Shown: piece after piece, positions 53,954 to 61,561 of the stretch
How the letters are laid out: every line of letters begins with the position of its first letter
How positions within the stretch are numbered: position 1 is the first letter of the stretch
Origin: Halalkalicoccus sp. NIPERK01
GTDB lineage: Archaea; Halobacteriota; Halobacteria; Halobacteriales; Halalkalicoccaceae
Assembly: GCF_030287405.1 (NCBI RefSeq)
Contig: NZ_JASVVV010000003.1
Coordinates: 1-64,000 of the forward strand
Direction: 5' to 3'
DNA: 64,000 bases
Notes under the pieces: generated by a model
Database searches by the model: none
Told to the model about the DNA's origin: nothing
Seen by the model: only the letters and a program-made list of their open reading frames with translations
Position numbers and translations under genes: made by a program

Positions 53954-53970
53954 TATACGCAATACGTGTA
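53954..53970 (+). promoter_or_regulatory. Candidate operator, site 3, upstream of the BCCT transporter
   Basis: TATACGC-AAT-ACGTGTA, with the 7-3-7 spacing shared by the set. It lies about 25 bp before a TATA-like TTATAA (53995-54000). Both halves are well conserved. Confidence 0.55.
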
Positions 53971-54041
53971 TGCTATCTACAGTAATCGGAATCGTTATAA
54001 CGGTCCTTCACGATTGTGGTCGGTGGGTGACAACACACATC

Positions 54042-54107
54042 ATGAGACGAAATAGGTGCCGGGAGACGCGGGGAATCGACGCTCGCCACGGCGTCGGGGG
54101 GTACTGA
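54042..54107 (+). other. Short upstream ORF (21 codons) before the BCCT gene
   Basis: An ATG-initiated frame of 21 codons, Arg-rich (MRRNRCRETRG...), whose TGA ends two bases before the BCCT GTG start. It lies downstream of the probable TATA box. It may be a leader peptide coupled to the transporter, or chance. Confidence 0.3.
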
Positions 54108-54109
54108 TC

Positions 54110-55738
54110 GTGTCGAACGCGGACGACTCGGGTGCGATCGGGCGATTCCGCGAGGAACTCGACGTCCCCGTCTTCCTCTTCGGGGCGGGGCTGACGGTCG
54201 GGGTCATCGCCCTGTACTTCATCAGCCCGAGCACCGTCGTCAACGGCATTTCGGCCCTCAACAGCGCGATGCTCTCCTATCTGAACTGGGCGCTGCTCGT
54301 TATCGTCTTCCTGATCGTCCTCTTCCTGATCTTCCTGATCCTCGGCCCGTGGGGCAAGATCAAGTTCGGCGACGACCCGCCCGAGTACAGCTTCCTCTCG
54401 TTCTTCTCGATGCTCTACTCGGCGGGCTTCGCCGCGGGCGTCGTCTTCTGGGGGCCGACGGAGGCGCTGTTCTACTACGCCGAGCCCTCGCCGCTGTTCG
54501 ACGTCTCGGGGGGATCGGCCGAGGCGATGACGATCGCCATCCAGCAGACGCTCTTCCACTGGGCGCTGCCCCAACTCGCGGTGTTCACGATCATGGGCAT
54601 CGCCATCGGCTACTTCGCGTACAACTACGAGAACGTCCCTCTGCGGGTGTCTTCGGCGCTCACGCCGATCCTCGGGAGGGACAACCTGGACGGGCCGGCC
54701 GCGAAGGCCATCGACGTCCTCGCGGTGTTCGCAACCATCGGCGGCGTGGCGACGTCGCTGGGGTTCATCGGCAGCCAGTTCATCAGCGGGCTGAACTTCC
54801 AGTGGGGGATCGACCTCGGCAACACCGGCATCCTGCTGGTGGTGACGATGATGACGCTCCTGTTCACGATCTCGATGGTGCTCGGCGTCGACAAGGGGAT
54901 CCGGCGGCTCTCGAACTTCAACATGATCCTCTTCGTCGTCCTCATGGTCGCGACGTTCCTCATCGGCCCGTCGGTGTTTCTCGTCCTGCTGGGGACGCAG
55001 GCGTTCGGCGGGATGGTCACCGACTTCGTTTCGATGAGCCTCTTCACCGGCGCGGGCGTCGAGGGCGGCACCGAGTGGGCCAACGCGTGGACCGTCTTCT
55101 ACTGGGCGTGGGCGCTCTCGTGGTCGCCCTTCGCCGGCCTCTTCATCGCGCGGATCTCCCGCGGTCGGACGGTTCGGGAGGTCGCGTTCACGGGCATCGC
55201 CGCGACCTCCGCGGCGACCATCCCGTGGTTCACGTTCGTCGGCGGCACGGCCGTCTGGGCCCAGCACAACGGCGTCGCCGACTTCGGCGCGGTGATCGCG
55301 GGCGAGGCCGGTCCGGAGGTCTCCGGGTTCATCCTGTTCGACGCGTTCCCGCTCGGGACCGTCTTCATGGTCGCGTTCATGATCCTCGTGACGACGTTCT
55401 TCATCACCTCCGCGGACTCCTCGACGCTCGCCGTCTCGATGATGACCACCGGCGGCAAGGCCAGCCCCTCGAACATCAACCGGATCTTCTGGGGCGTGGT
55501 GTTGGGAATGACCGCGGCGATCCTCATGATCCTCGGCGGGATCGAGGCGCTCCAGTCGGCGGCGATCATCACGGGCGCACCGTTCGCGTTCGTCTGCTTC
55601 CTCGCCCTGCTCGGCCTCGCGAAGCACTTCAGCGCGACCCACGGCCGCGTGATCCTGCAGGACGGCGCGTGGATCGTCGGCTCGCGCCCCGAGCGCTCCG
55701 CGCCACAGGACGCACCACCCGCGGCCGACGACGACTGA
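54110..55738 (+). CDS. BCCT-family osmolyte transporter
   Basis: 542 residues from the GTG at 54110, with 12 predicted membrane helices. The BCCT signature WxxFYWAWALSWSPFAGLFI is at about residues 327-345 (Trp-rich substrate/ion box), with MLYSAGFAAGVVFWGPTEAL and the C-terminal SADSSTLAVSMMTTGG. The family takes up betaine, carnitine, choline or ectoine with Na+ or H+. The neighbours (aminotransferases, ectoine hydrolase) favour ectoine-type substrates used as nutrients, but specificity cannot be read from sequence. The terminal 25 residues are polar. Confidence 0.93.
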   Translation: MSNADDSGAIGRFREELDVPVFLFGAGLTVGVIALYFISPSTVVNGISALNSAMLSYLNWALLVIVFLIVLFLIFLILGPWGKIKFGDDPPEYSFLSFFSMLYSAGFAAGVVFWGPTEALFYYAEPSPLFDVSGGSAEAMTIAIQQTLFHWALPQLAVFTIMGIAIGYFAYNYENVPLRVSSALTPILGRDNLDGPAAKAIDVLAVFATIGGVATSLGFIGSQFISGLNFQWGIDLGNTGILLVVTMMTLLFTISMVLGVDKGIRRLSNFNMILFVVLMVATFLIGPSVFLVLLGTQAFGGMVTDFVSMSLFTGAGVEGGTEWANAWTVFYWAWALSWSPFAGLFIARISRGRTVREVAFTGIAATSAATIPWFTFVGGTAVWAQHNGVADFGAVIAGEAGPEVSGFILFDAFPLGTVFMVAFMILVTTFFITSADSSTLAVSMMTTGGKASPSNINRIFWGVVLGMTAAILMILGGIEALQSAAIITGAPFAFVCFLALLGLAKHFSATHGRVILQDGAWIVGSRPERSAPQDAPPAADDD

Positions 55739-55770
55739 ACGCCTGCATCCGGAACCGTTTTCCATTCGCG

Positions 55771-55787
55771 TACACAGTTTCTGTGTA
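55771..55787. promoter_or_regulatory. Candidate operator, site 4, ending on the start codon at 55787
   Basis: TACACAG-TTT-CTGTGTA, a perfect palindrome of 7-bp arms. Its last A is the first base of the ATG. If the transcript is leaderless, a protein bound here would block initiation directly. Confidence 0.6.
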
Positions 55788-56443
55788 TGGACGACGAGAG
55801 CCACGGAGGGGGCGAGTCGGTCGCCGACCTCGCGTTCGACCCCGACCGCGACCGGGGCGTGCTGACCCCGAGCGACCGGGAGTTCCTGCTCGGGCGCAAG
55901 ACCGACTACACCGACCACTCGAAGAAACAGAAGCGAAACCGGATCCGCCGCCGGGTCAGGAACGCGATACTCGATTTCACCATCCTCTTCGAGCACCTCG
56001 ACGAACGGGACCGCGAGACGGTGTTCGACCCCGAGGACGCCGAACGCGACGCCTACACCCGCGGGATCACCGACACGCTCGCCTTCTTGCATCTGGGGAC
56101 GATGGGCTACTCCACCCCGTTCAAACAGATGCTCGCCCGCGGCGTCTCGAAGGGCGAACAGGAGCTGGCGGGCTCGGAGTACCGCATGGTGAACGTCGAG
56201 TTCAACGTCGATCCCGTCGGCCGGATCGACGTCGACGAGGTCGTCGAGAAGCTCGATCAGGGGGCGTTCGAGGAGATCACCGACGAGGAACTGCGCGCGT
56301 TCGTCCGCCTGCTCGCCGAGAGCGAGGACTTCTCGCCCGCGCCGCTGCGCGAGGAGATCAAGGGGCAGATGGACCACTTTGCACGGCGGGCTGAGGAGGC
56401 CGCCACCCAACGCGACCGGCGCATCGAGGAGCTGACCGACTAG
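55787..56443 (+). CDS. Haloarchaeal protein of unknown function (218 aa) in the catabolic cluster
   Basis: 218 residues, soluble and mostly helical. Visible are a polybasic stretch (KKQKRNRIRRRVRNAI, about residues 46-61), FTILFEHLDERDRETVFD and a C-terminal coiled-coil-like end (DHFARRAEEAATQRDRRIEEL). The polybasic segment could bind nucleic acid or membrane. It follows the BCCT gene by 48 bp and has its own perfect operator. No family recognised; its end overlaps the M20 gene by four bases on the other strand. Confidence 0.65.
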   Translation: MDDESHGGGESVADLAFDPDRDRGVLTPSDREFLLGRKTDYTDHSKKQKRNRIRRRVRNAILDFTILFEHLDERDRETVFDPEDAERDAYTRGITDTLAFLHLGTMGYSTPFKQMLARGVSKGEQELAGSEYRMVNVEFNVDPVGRIDVDEVVEKLDQGAFEEITDEELRAFVRLLAESEDFSPAPLREEIKGQMDHFARRAEEAATQRDRRIEELTD

Positions 56444-57720
56444 GGGGGCTCGTCGGCGATTCGCTCGATCGACTCGGTCAGCACGTCGACGGCGATCCCC
56501 AGCGTCCGCTCGTCGACGTCGAAGTGCGGGGTGTGGTGGCTGTCGGGGTGATCGGTGCCGACGATGGCGTAGGAGGCGAGGCCGCCGGCCTCCTGGACCG
56601 CCTCCATCAGGAACGTCGCGTCCTCGCTCGCACCGAAATCGGCCGTCCTGACCGGGTTGTCGACGCCCTCGACCCCGCTCGCGACCCCGTGAACGAGGTC
56701 GCGGAGTTCGGGGTCGCTGTCCGCCCGCGGCGACTCGCTGTGGATCTCGACTTCGGCCTCACAGCCGTGCATCTCGGCGGCCGACGTACAGACCCGCTCG
56801 AAGCGCTCCTTCATCGACTCCATCAATCGGGTCGTCTCGCCGCGCACCTCCGCGACGATCGCCGCGTCCTCGGCGATCACGTTGCTCGCGGTGCCGGCCT
56901 CGACCCGGCCGACGTTCACCCGCGTCATCCCCTCGGCGTGGCGCGGGATCCCGTAGGCCTCGCTCACGGCGGTCGCCATCGCCTGGATCGCGTTGGCCCC
57001 CCTCTCGGGGGCCTGTCCCGCGTGCGAGGACTCACCGCGAAACCCGACGTTCAGGTGGCTCATCGCGAGCGGCTTCTCGATCCCCGCGACGACCTCGCCC
57101 GTGGGGTGGTCGAGGCCGACGTGGACACAGAGCAGATACTCGATACCCTCCGTGTAGGGTCCCTCGGCCATCGGCCGCCCGCCGCCGCCCTCCTCCTCTG
57201 CGGGCTGGAAGAAAACGGTGAGTTTTCCCGAGAAGTCGCTCTCGGCGACGGCTTCCAGGACCGCCAGCCCGATCGTCATGTGTGCGTCGTGCCCGCAGGC
57301 GTGCATCAGCCCCTCGTGTTCGGAGCGAAACCCCTCGCGTGCGGGGAGGTGCCCTTCGTCAGAGGCCTCCTCGACGAACAGCGCGTCGATGTCGACCCGG
57401 AGCCCGATCGAGGGGCCCTCGCCACGGTCGAGGACGGCCACACAGCCCGTATGTCCCCCCTCGCAGGCCTCGAGGACGTCCTCGCGCGCGCCGGCCGCAC
57501 GCGCCCGCTCGAACCACGTCGCCAACTCCTCGTCGCTCGGAACCGCCATCCGTTCGTCGGAGGCCATCGCCTCGCGACCCACCGCGAGTTCGTCGACACC
57601 CATCCTCTCGATCTCGTCGACCAGCAGGCTCGTCGTGTAGAACTCCCGCCACGCCGGTTCGGGGAACCGATGAAACGTCCGTCTACACTCGCTCATCCCG
57701 TCGCGTATCGTCCGTGACAT
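56440..57720 (-). CDS. M20 amidohydrolase, AbgA-like (aminobenzoyl-glutamate hydrolase type)
   Basis: 426 residues. Zinc amidohydrolase with MHACGHDAHMTIGL (metal site), FFQPAEEEGGGGRPM (catalytic Glu), GESSHAGQAPERGANAIQA (dimerisation His) and HHTPHFDVDERT. The long N-terminal insertion (residues about 45-80) before HTGCVAVLDRG matches AbgA-type enzymes rather than plain hippurate hydrolases. In this cluster it could deacylate an N-acetyl amino acid such as N-acetyl-diaminobutyrate; this is inferred from neighbours only. Divergent from the hydroxyacid dehydrogenase. Confidence 0.86.
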   Translation of the reverse strand: MSRTIRDGMSECRRTFHRFPEPAWREFYTTSLLVDEIERMGVDELAVGREAMASDERMAVPSDEELATWFERARAAGAREDVLEACEGGHTGCVAVLDRGEGPSIGLRVDIDALFVEEASDEGHLPAREGFRSEHEGLMHACGHDAHMTIGLAVLEAVAESDFSGKLTVFFQPAEEEGGGGRPMAEGPYTEGIEYLLCVHVGLDHPTGEVVAGIEKPLAMSHLNVGFRGESSHAGQAPERGANAIQAMATAVSEAYGIPRHAEGMTRVNVGRVEAGTASNVIAEDAAIVAEVRGETTRLMESMKERFERVCTSAAEMHGCEAEVEIHSESPRADSDPELRDLVHGVASGVEGVDNPVRTADFGASEDATFLMEAVQEAGGLASYAIVGTDHPDSHHTPHFDVDERTLGIAVDVLTESIERIADEPP

Positions 57721-57755
57721 TCTCTCGCGAACTCGTCGCTCCAGTCACTTAAAAA

Positions 57756-57772
57756 TACACAGAATTCGTTGA
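57756..57772 (-). promoter_or_regulatory. Candidate operator, site 5, between the M20 and dehydrogenase genes
   Basis: On the minus strand TCAACGA-ATT-CTGTGTA. It sits directly upstream of the M20 TATA box (TTTTTAAGT, 57747-57755), which is 27-35 bp from that start codon. It may control both divergent genes. Confidence 0.5.
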
Positions 57773-57825
57773 TAGCGAATACGAAGTTTTTAGCGCCGGG
57801 CGTCCGATCGGGAGGAGTGATAGCC

Positions 57826-58794
57826 ATGAGCGAGGACACACCGGACGTCGTCGTGTTGCGCGAGGGAACCGAGGGGCTCTCGACCGAACCGTACGCCGAG
57901 GAACTGCGCAAACGTTTGCCCGGCCACGAGGTCCGCCGGGCACGAACCCCCGCCGAGGAGCGCGACCTGATTGAGGGCGCCCGGGTCGCCACCGGGGTTC
58001 GCATCGACGAAGACCTGCTCGCGCACGCCAACGAGATCGAACTGTTCGCGTGTGCCTTCGCGGGCACCGAACACCTCCCGACAGAGGCGCTGCGCGAGCG
58101 GGGGGTGACGGTGACCAACGCCGGCGGGATCCACGCCCCGGGGCTCGCGGAGGGCGTTCTGGGGAACATGCTCGTGTTCGCCCGCCGGCTCCACGAGGGC
58201 TGGCGCCGCAAGCGGAACCGGGAGTGGCGGCACTTCCGGTCCGGGGAGTTGACGGGCAGTACGGTGACGATCGTCGGCCTCGGGTCGATCGGCAGGGCGC
58301 TCACCCAGCGCCTCTCGGGTATGGAGGTCGAGACGATCGGGGTCCGCTACTCGCCGGAGAAGGGCGGGCCGACCGACGAGGTGATCGGGTTCGACGGGGA
58401 GAGCCTCCACGGGGCGCTCGCGCGCACCGACTACCTGGTGATCGCCTGCCCGCTGACGGAGACGACGCGAGGGCTGATCGGCGAGGACGAGTTCGCCACC
58501 CTGCCGCCGGAGGCGATCGTGATCAACACCGCCCGCGGGCCGATCGTCGACACGGACGCGCTCGTCGGGGCGATCCAGACCAACTCGATCCGGGGCGCGG
58601 CCCTCGACGTGACCGACCCCGAGCCGCTGCCGCCGGAGCACGTGCTGTGGGGCTTCGAGAACGTCCTGATAACCCCGCATACGGGCGGGCACACCCCGAA
58701 ACACTGGGAACGGCTCGCGGAGATCGTCGCCGGAAACGTCGCGGCGCTCGACGGGAACGGCGACCTCGAGAACGTGGTTCTCAGACCTGACTGA
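57826..58794 (+). CDS. D-2-hydroxyacid dehydrogenase (NAD(P)-dependent)
   Basis: 322 residues. Rossmann motif IVGLGSIGRALTQRL, then the catalytic set: Arg in INTARGPIVDTDAL, Glu in ALDVTDPEPLPPEH and His in ITPHTGGHTPKHW. It interconverts a 2-oxo acid and a D-2-hydroxy acid. The N-terminal half is a typical flavodoxin-like substrate domain. GGAGG 10 bp before the ATG is a good ribosome-binding site, unusual in this mostly leaderless region. Substrate unknown; its stop overlaps the mqo end. Confidence 0.9.
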   Translation: MSEDTPDVVVLREGTEGLSTEPYAEELRKRLPGHEVRRARTPAEERDLIEGARVATGVRIDEDLLAHANEIELFACAFAGTEHLPTEALRERGVTVTNAGGIHAPGLAEGVLGNMLVFARRLHEGWRRKRNREWRHFRSGELTGSTVTIVGLGSIGRALTQRLSGMEVETIGVRYSPEKGGPTDEVIGFDGESLHGALARTDYLVIACPLTETTRGLIGEDEFATLPPEAIVINTARGPIVDTDALVGAIQTNSIRGAALDVTDPEPLPPEHVLWGFENVLITPHTGGHTPKHWERLAEIVAGNVAALDGNGDLENVVLRPD

Positions 58795-60166
58795 CCGCGC
58801 CCCCGATCCGCCGGTCGGGGTCCGACCCCTCCTCCCGGGGGAAGTTGCCGATCGTCTCGTTTCGGAACCCCTCGCTGTCGAACTCGAACTCGCCGTCGAG
58901 AAAGTCGATCACCTGCTCGGTGTCGCGCATGGCGTTCTTCAGACAGGTCGAGGCGCCCGGCGAGGGCGTGATGTTGAAGATGACGCCGTCGCCGGTGATC
59001 TTCGCCTCGCCCATGTCGAGGGTCTTTCGCTCGGTGTCGACGATCTGGGGGCGCACCCCGCCGTAGCCCTTCGCCCGCTCGATGTCGTCGAGTTCGACGC
59101 TCGGGACGACCTTCTTCACGTGCGGGAGGAACGCTCGCTTTCCGACCTCGGGGACGTCGTAGACGAGGTTCCGCAGCACGTACGGCAGCAGGACCCGATC
59201 CGCCAGCACGTTGCCGTAGCTCAGGACGGAGTCGACGTTCATTCCGAACACGTCGAAGAAGTCGCCGACGGTCGAGAGTTCCCCGCGCTCGAGTTCCGGC
59301 ACCAGTTTGGCGGTCGGCCCGAAGCGGGTGATGGAGTCGTCGTGGACGTCCGCGTCGCCGTGGATCGCGGCGAACGGGAGCTTCTGCATCTGGAGGGTGT
59401 AGACCTTGCCGTTCAGGAGGTCGTTCCCGAGGAAGAAACTCCCCGCGACCGGGAGCAGGGACATGTCCTCGCCGTAGCCCATCTCCTTTGCGACCTGGAG
59501 GCTGTGGGAACCCGCCGCGACGACGGTCGCCTCGGCCTCGAACCAGCCCGAATCGGTCTCGACGATGAACCCGTCGTCGGTCTCGTCGATCCGCTCGACC
59601 TCGGTACCGGTGTAGACGTCGACGCCCGCCTCGTCTCGCGCGTTCTCGACGAACGACGCGGCGACCTGGCCGTAGTCGACGACGTAGCCGTCGGGCGTCT
59701 GGAGCGCCAGCAGTTCGGTGTCCGGGTCACGCCCCTCGACGACCTTCGGCTCGATCTCCGCGATCTCCTCGCGGTCGATCGCCCTGAGCTTCGGGTACAG
59801 GTCCGAGAAGCCCTCGTCGTGGTACCGCGTCGTGAGTTCCTCGACTTCCTCCTCGCCGACCGCGAGCACCATCTTGCTGCGCTTGCTGTGGATCCCGCGG
59901 TCGGGGTCCTCCGATTCGAGGTAGCCCGCGAGCATCTGGGCGCCCTCGTTCACCTCCTCCGCCTTCTCGCGGGTGTAGTTCGTCTCGATGTCCCCGAAAT
60001 GCAGCGTCTGGGAGTTGTTCGTGTGGTGGGAGTTGATCGCCGCGATTTCCTCCTCCTTCTCCAGAAGCGCTACCCGTTCGATGTCGGTGAACTTCGAGAC
60101 GGTATAGAGCAGCGATGCCCCACTGATGCCTCCGCCGACGATGACGAGGTCGTATGTGTCTACCAT
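58781..60166 (-). CDS. mqo: Malate:quinone oxidoreductase
   Basis: 461 residues. FAD-dependent malate oxidation linked to quinone reduction. FAD motif VIVGGGISGASLLYTVSKF at the N-terminus, NNSQTLHFGDIETNYTREKA, LLPVAGSFFLGNDLLNGKVY, LPFAAIHGDADVHDDSITRF, KGYGGVRPQIVD and ITPSPGASTCLKNAM. The whole pattern agrees with Helicobacter-type Mqo. It is probably peripheral to the inner face of the membrane. It follows the ectoine-hydrolase gene by 145 bp with its own TATA-like CATAAAAAAG; no copy of the cluster operator was seen. Confidence 0.9.
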   Translation of the reverse strand: MVDTYDLVIVGGGISGASLLYTVSKFTDIERVALLEKEEEIAAINSHHTNNSQTLHFGDIETNYTREKAEEVNEGAQMLAGYLESEDPDRGIHSKRSKMVLAVGEEEVEELTTRYHDEGFSDLYPKLRAIDREEIAEIEPKVVEGRDPDTELLALQTPDGYVVDYGQVAASFVENARDEAGVDVYTGTEVERIDETDDGFIVETDSGWFEAEATVVAAGSHSLQVAKEMGYGEDMSLLPVAGSFFLGNDLLNGKVYTLQMQKLPFAAIHGDADVHDDSITRFGPTAKLVPELERGELSTVGDFFDVFGMNVDSVLSYGNVLADRVLLPYVLRNLVYDVPEVGKRAFLPHVKKVVPSVELDDIERAKGYGGVRPQIVDTERKTLDMGEAKITGDGVIFNITPSPGASTCLKNAMRDTEQVIDFLDGEFEFDSEGFRNETIGNFPREEGSDPDRRIGGAVSQV

Positions 60167-60311
60167 GTTGAGAACCTTCCTGCACGACGGCCGCTCTCAC
60201 TCGGTCGATCGGGGGTCGACTACTTTTTTATGTCGATATCGGGCGATAGAAACGTTATCACGCCACAATACGGACGGTCACTACCGCGACGGCCTCCCGC
60301 CCGGACCGTGC

Positions 60312-61484
60312 TCAGACCGAGAACACCTGCTGGGGAAACGAGGAGAACCGCTCGGCGCCGTTCGCGGTCACGCGAAACGACTCGCTGATCTCGACGCCGA
60401 GTTCGTCGGTCCAGATCCCCGGGATCATGTGGAACGTCATGTCCTCCTTCAGAACGGTTTCGTCGCCGGGTCGGATGCTCGCGGTGTGCTCGCCCCAATC
60501 CGGCGGGTAGCCAAGCCCCATCGAGTAGCCGATCCGATCCTCCTTTTCGATGCCGTGTCTCGCGATCGACTCGCGCCACGCGAGTTCGACCTCCTCGCAG
60601 GTCACGCCCGGTTCGGCCGTATCGAGCGCCGCGTTCAGCCCCTCGACGACGACCTCGGCGACCCGTCCCATCTCCTCGGGGACCTCGCCGACCACGGCGG
60701 TCCGCGCCAGCGGCGAGTGATACCGGTGGCGACAGCCCGCGAGTTCGACGATCACGGGATCCCCGTTCGAGAAGGGCTCGTCGGACCACGTGAGATGGGG
60801 CGTCCCCGTGTGTTCGCCCGAGGGCATCAGCGGGACGATCGCCGGATAGTCGCCGCCGAACGCCTCCGTCCCGGCGACGAGGGTGTGATAGATCTCGGCG
60901 GCGACCGTCGATTCCGGGACGCCCTCGCCCATCGCATCGATCCCGGCCTGCATCGCGGCCTCCGAGAGCTGGGTAGCCTCCTCGATTAGTTCGATCTCCC
61001 GCTCGGATTTCACCACGCGGACCCAGCTCACCAGCAGCGTCGCGTCGGAGAACGTCGCCTCCGGCAGTCGCTCTCGAAGACGCTGGTGGGACTTGGCGGT
61101 GTAGTAGGAGGCGTCCATCTCGACGCCGACGTGGGTGTCTCCCCGACCCATCCCCTCGATCACCCGCGCGACGACGTCCATCGGGTGCTTGTCCACGGGC
61201 GAGTGGACGTGGTCGTCGCTGTAGGCGTAGAGGTTCTCGTGGTCGATCCAGACGGTCGCCTTCGCGCCGTTCTTGTCCATCTCGCGGCCGATCCAGACGG
61301 GCTGGTCGTGGTCCAGCGAGACGACGAGCCCCTGGTGGACGTAAAACGACCAGCCGTCGTAGCCCGAGAGGTAGTTCATGTTCGCGGGATCGCTCACGAA
61401 CAGGGTCTCGATCCCCGCCTCCCGCATGCGCTCTTTGGTCCGTTCCACCCGACGTTCGTACTCCGCTTTCTCGAACACCTGCAC
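60312..61484 (-). CDS. doeA: Ectoine hydrolase-type M24 protein (DoeA/EutD)
   Basis: 390 residues from the GTG at 61484 (GTG 61493 is an alternative). The creatinase-like M24 family includes ectoine hydrolase, which opens ectoine to N-acetyl-2,4-diaminobutyrate. DoeA-like signatures: DPANMNYLSGYDGWSFYVHQ (residues 32-51), REMDKNGAKATVW, HPMDVVARVIEGMG, FGGDYPAIVPLMPSGE, PHLTWSDEPF, YPPDWGEHTASIRPGDETVL and GIWTDELGVEISES. The two Asp metal ligands of true M24 peptidases are replaced (VELAG and YHSPLAR), which argues against a prolidase. The assignment rests on remembered family motifs. Tandem operator sites lie upstream. Confidence 0.84.
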   Translation of the reverse strand: MQVFEKAEYERRVERTKERMREAGIETLFVSDPANMNYLSGYDGWSFYVHQGLVVSLDHDQPVWIGREMDKNGAKATVWIDHENLYAYSDDHVHSPVDKHPMDVVARVIEGMGRGDTHVGVEMDASYYTAKSHQRLRERLPEATFSDATLLVSWVRVVKSEREIELIEEATQLSEAAMQAGIDAMGEGVPESTVAAEIYHTLVAGTEAFGGDYPAIVPLMPSGEHTGTPHLTWSDEPFSNGDPVIVELAGCRHRYHSPLARTAVVGEVPEEMGRVAEVVVEGLNAALDTAEPGVTCEEVELAWRESIARHGIEKEDRIGYSMGLGYPPDWGEHTASIRPGDETVLKEDMTFHMIPGIWTDELGVEISESFRVTANGAERFSSFPQQVFSV

Positions 61485-61521
61485 GGTAATCACTACCAAG
61501 ACCGACCTCTCGGCCCCGGCA

Positions 61522-61538
61522 CTTATGCTTTTTGTGTA
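61522..61538 (+). promoter_or_regulatory. Candidate operator, site 6, overlapping the doeA TATA box
   Basis: CTTATGC-TTT-TTGTGTA, with the left half over the doeA TATA-like CATAAGT (minus strand, 61521-61527). It is followed after 5 bp by site 7, so centres are 22 bp apart, about two helical turns. The left half is degenerate. Confidence 0.45.
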
Positions 61539-61543
61539 CTCTA

Positions 61544-61560
61544 GCAACGAAAACCGTGTA
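61544..61560 (+). promoter_or_regulatory. Candidate operator, site 7, upstream of doeA
   Basis: GCAACGA-AAA-CCGTGTA, same 7-3-7 layout, located 60 bp upstream of the doeA start and directly after the aminotransferase stop. With site 6 it forms a tandem pair. Confidence 0.5.
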
Positions 61561-61561
61561 A

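Noticed and set aside
54008-56410. 800-codon minus-strand frame opposite the BCCT gene
   Set aside because: Low-complexity Arg/Asp/Glu/His composition and exact antisense overlap with the transporter.
60312-61484. Ordinary Xaa-Pro dipeptidase call for the M24 gene
   Set aside because: Two metal-ligand Asp positions are replaced and several long motifs match ectoine hydrolase instead.
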